Below are positions 63,166 through 64,000 of a stretch of DNA of 64,000 nucleotides, piece by piece; within the stretch, counting starts at the first letter, position 1, and each line of letters begins with the position of its first letter. The translations under genes and the position numbers were made by a program. The notes under the pieces are model-generated. The model had not been told where the DNA came from. It worked only from the letters and a program-made list of their open reading frames with translations, and made no database searches. Origin of the DNA: Syntrophobacterales bacterium (GTDB lineage: Bacteria > Desulfobacterota > Syntrophobacteria > Syntrophobacterales > Thermodesulforhabdaceae); the NCBI GenBank assembly GCA_026417655.1, contig JAOACS010000025.1, positions 30,973 to 94,972 on the forward strand. Direction: 5' to 3'.

Positions 63166-64000
63166 ATGGCTGAGCCGATTACTCAGTTTTTCGTGAACTT
63201 CTATAGGTCGCCCGTCGGAAAAATCGCTATTATGACAATGGATAATGGGCAGGATTACAAAAAGCCTAATGTTTTCAGTGAAGGGGCTCTTAAGTCTCTC
63301 AATGAGGCTATCGATAGGGTTCTTTCGGAGGAGGGTGTAAAGGGGCTTCTTCTCACCGGTAAACCCTACATCTTTGCCGCTGGAGCAGATCTTACTCAGG
63401 TGCCCTTTATAAACACCTTTGAACAGGGCTATACCATTGGAAAGGCTGGCCATGAAACTTTCAAACGTTTGATGACCCTTCCCTTCCCTACCCTTGCAGC
63501 CATAAATGGTGTGGCCTTAGGTGGCGGTCTAGAAATTTCTCTCTATTGCCAATATCGGACTGTTTCAAAGAGCGCTCAAGGGATTGGGTTTCCTGAATGT
63601 TTCATAGGTCTTATTCCTGGTTGGGGTGGATGTACTCTTACGACAAAACTTGTGGGTCCTGAAAAGGCTTTAGAGCTAATTATTTACAATGCTCTTAACC
63701 AAAATCGTATGATTGATGGTCCTACACTTTACAAAATGGGACTCGCCGATAGGCTATTTGAAGGTGCCGAATTCCTCGATGAATCCCTCATGTTCCTTCA
63801 GGATATTATTAAGGGCGAAGTTGTTATTGAGAGAAAAGAGCCCGATATGTCCAATGCTGATGCTGCTATACAGAAAGCCCGTGAGTTTATTGATAATAAG
63901 GTCCATGGAGCCGCACCGGCACCCTATAGGGCACTTGAAATTATTGAGGGTGTCTGTGTGTCCCGCTGGGATATGGACCGTGGGTTTGAAGAAGAAAATG
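63166..64000 (+). CDS. fadB: FadB-type enoyl-CoA hydratase/3-hydroxyacyl-CoA dehydrogenase (5' part)
   Basis: Open from ATG 63166 (behind AAAGGGGGA) to the window end, 278 residues and no stop. The crotonase fold is clear: oxyanion-hole FAAGADLTQV, GVALGGGLEISLYC with the first catalytic Glu, and FPECFIGLIPGWGG with the second. The length and the C-terminal part seen so far fit the N-terminal half of the bifunctional FadB; the dehydrogenase half would follow outside the window. Completes the beta-oxidation spiral with the preceding genes. Confidence 0.9.
   Translation, partial: MAEPITQFFVNFYRSPVGKIAIMTMDNGQDYKKPNVFSEGALKSLNEAIDRVLSEEGVKGLLLTGKPYIFAAGADLTQVPFINTFEQGYTIGKAGHETFKRLMTLPFPTLAAINGVALGGGLEISLYCQYRTVSKSAQGIGFPECFIGLIPGWGGCTLTTKLVGPEKALELIIYNALNQNRMIDGPTLYKMGLADRLFEGAEFLDESLMFLQDIIKGEVVIERKEPDMSNADAAIQKAREFIDNKVHGAAPAPYRALEIIEGVCVSRWDMDRGFEEEN

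Overview
This 64 kb window is chromosomal DNA of moderate to low GC from an anaerobic bacterium. It is most probably a deltaproteobacterium (Desulfobacterota, perhaps a Syntrophobacter-like sulfate reducer); this placement is inferred from gene content, not from a marker gene. Signs are an MvhD-MetV-MetF methylene-tetrahydrofolate reductase set (Wood-Ljungdahl type), BadF/HgdC-type activases, a split B12-dependent methylmalonyl-CoA mutase with its GTPase, a TetR-controlled beta-oxidation operon, a PiT phosphate transporter with its DUF47 partner, and oxygen defence (KatG, PerR). I see no rRNA, tRNA, CRISPR array, insertion sequence or prophage.

Layout. 1-8 kb: the 3' end of glnD, then on the minus strand katG, a PerR-type Fur regulator, a ZIP transporter, a ROK sugar kinase and metF-metV-mvhD. 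8.2-12 kb: ridA, dnaN, a 313-bp gap holding a cluster of TTTTCGACA 9-mers (candidate origin), and exbB-exbD-tonB behind a promoter and terminator that look like an attenuator. 12-18.7 kb (plus): a 55-codon gene with an in-frame TGA that I read as selenocysteine, rlmH, a double-activase protein and its partner, and rng. 18.7-26.7 kb: glcD-like oxidase, PBP1B-type transpeptidase and a universal stress protein on minus; panE, a short DnaJ-like protein, a GDP-mannose pyrophosphorylase and a Nudix hydrolase on plus.

26.9-46 kb: two type IV prepilin-like genes on plus, the second a 757-residue pilin-adhesin with Ig-like repeats, facing a minus-strand MSHA-like pilus operon (mshE, G, M, I, J, K, L, N order). 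Upstream in the same direction lie a small membrane protein, an unusual Nudix protein, hrpA, a DUF47 protein, a PiT permease and tatD. 46.3-52.4 kb: a PPDK-like protein with a foreign C-terminus, then meaB and the two mutase subunits. 52.6-59.2 kb: a sugar epimerase, a B12-type radical SAM protein, a GAF/degenerate-GGDEF protein, mutL and miaA. 59.3-64 kb: a FadR-like TetR repressor with a palindromic operator, acyl-CoA dehydrogenase, thiolase and the start of a FadB-type protein that runs off the window.

How it fits together: fatty acids are degraded by the last operon. Odd-chain ends or propionate pass through methylmalonyl-CoA mutase, and the MetF/MetV/MvhD unit handles C1 units. The most interesting items are the small selenoprotein, the non-canonical origin-like repeat cluster beside dnaN, the exbB leader, the FadR-type operator, and the pilin-adhesin paired with a reduced MSHA system.
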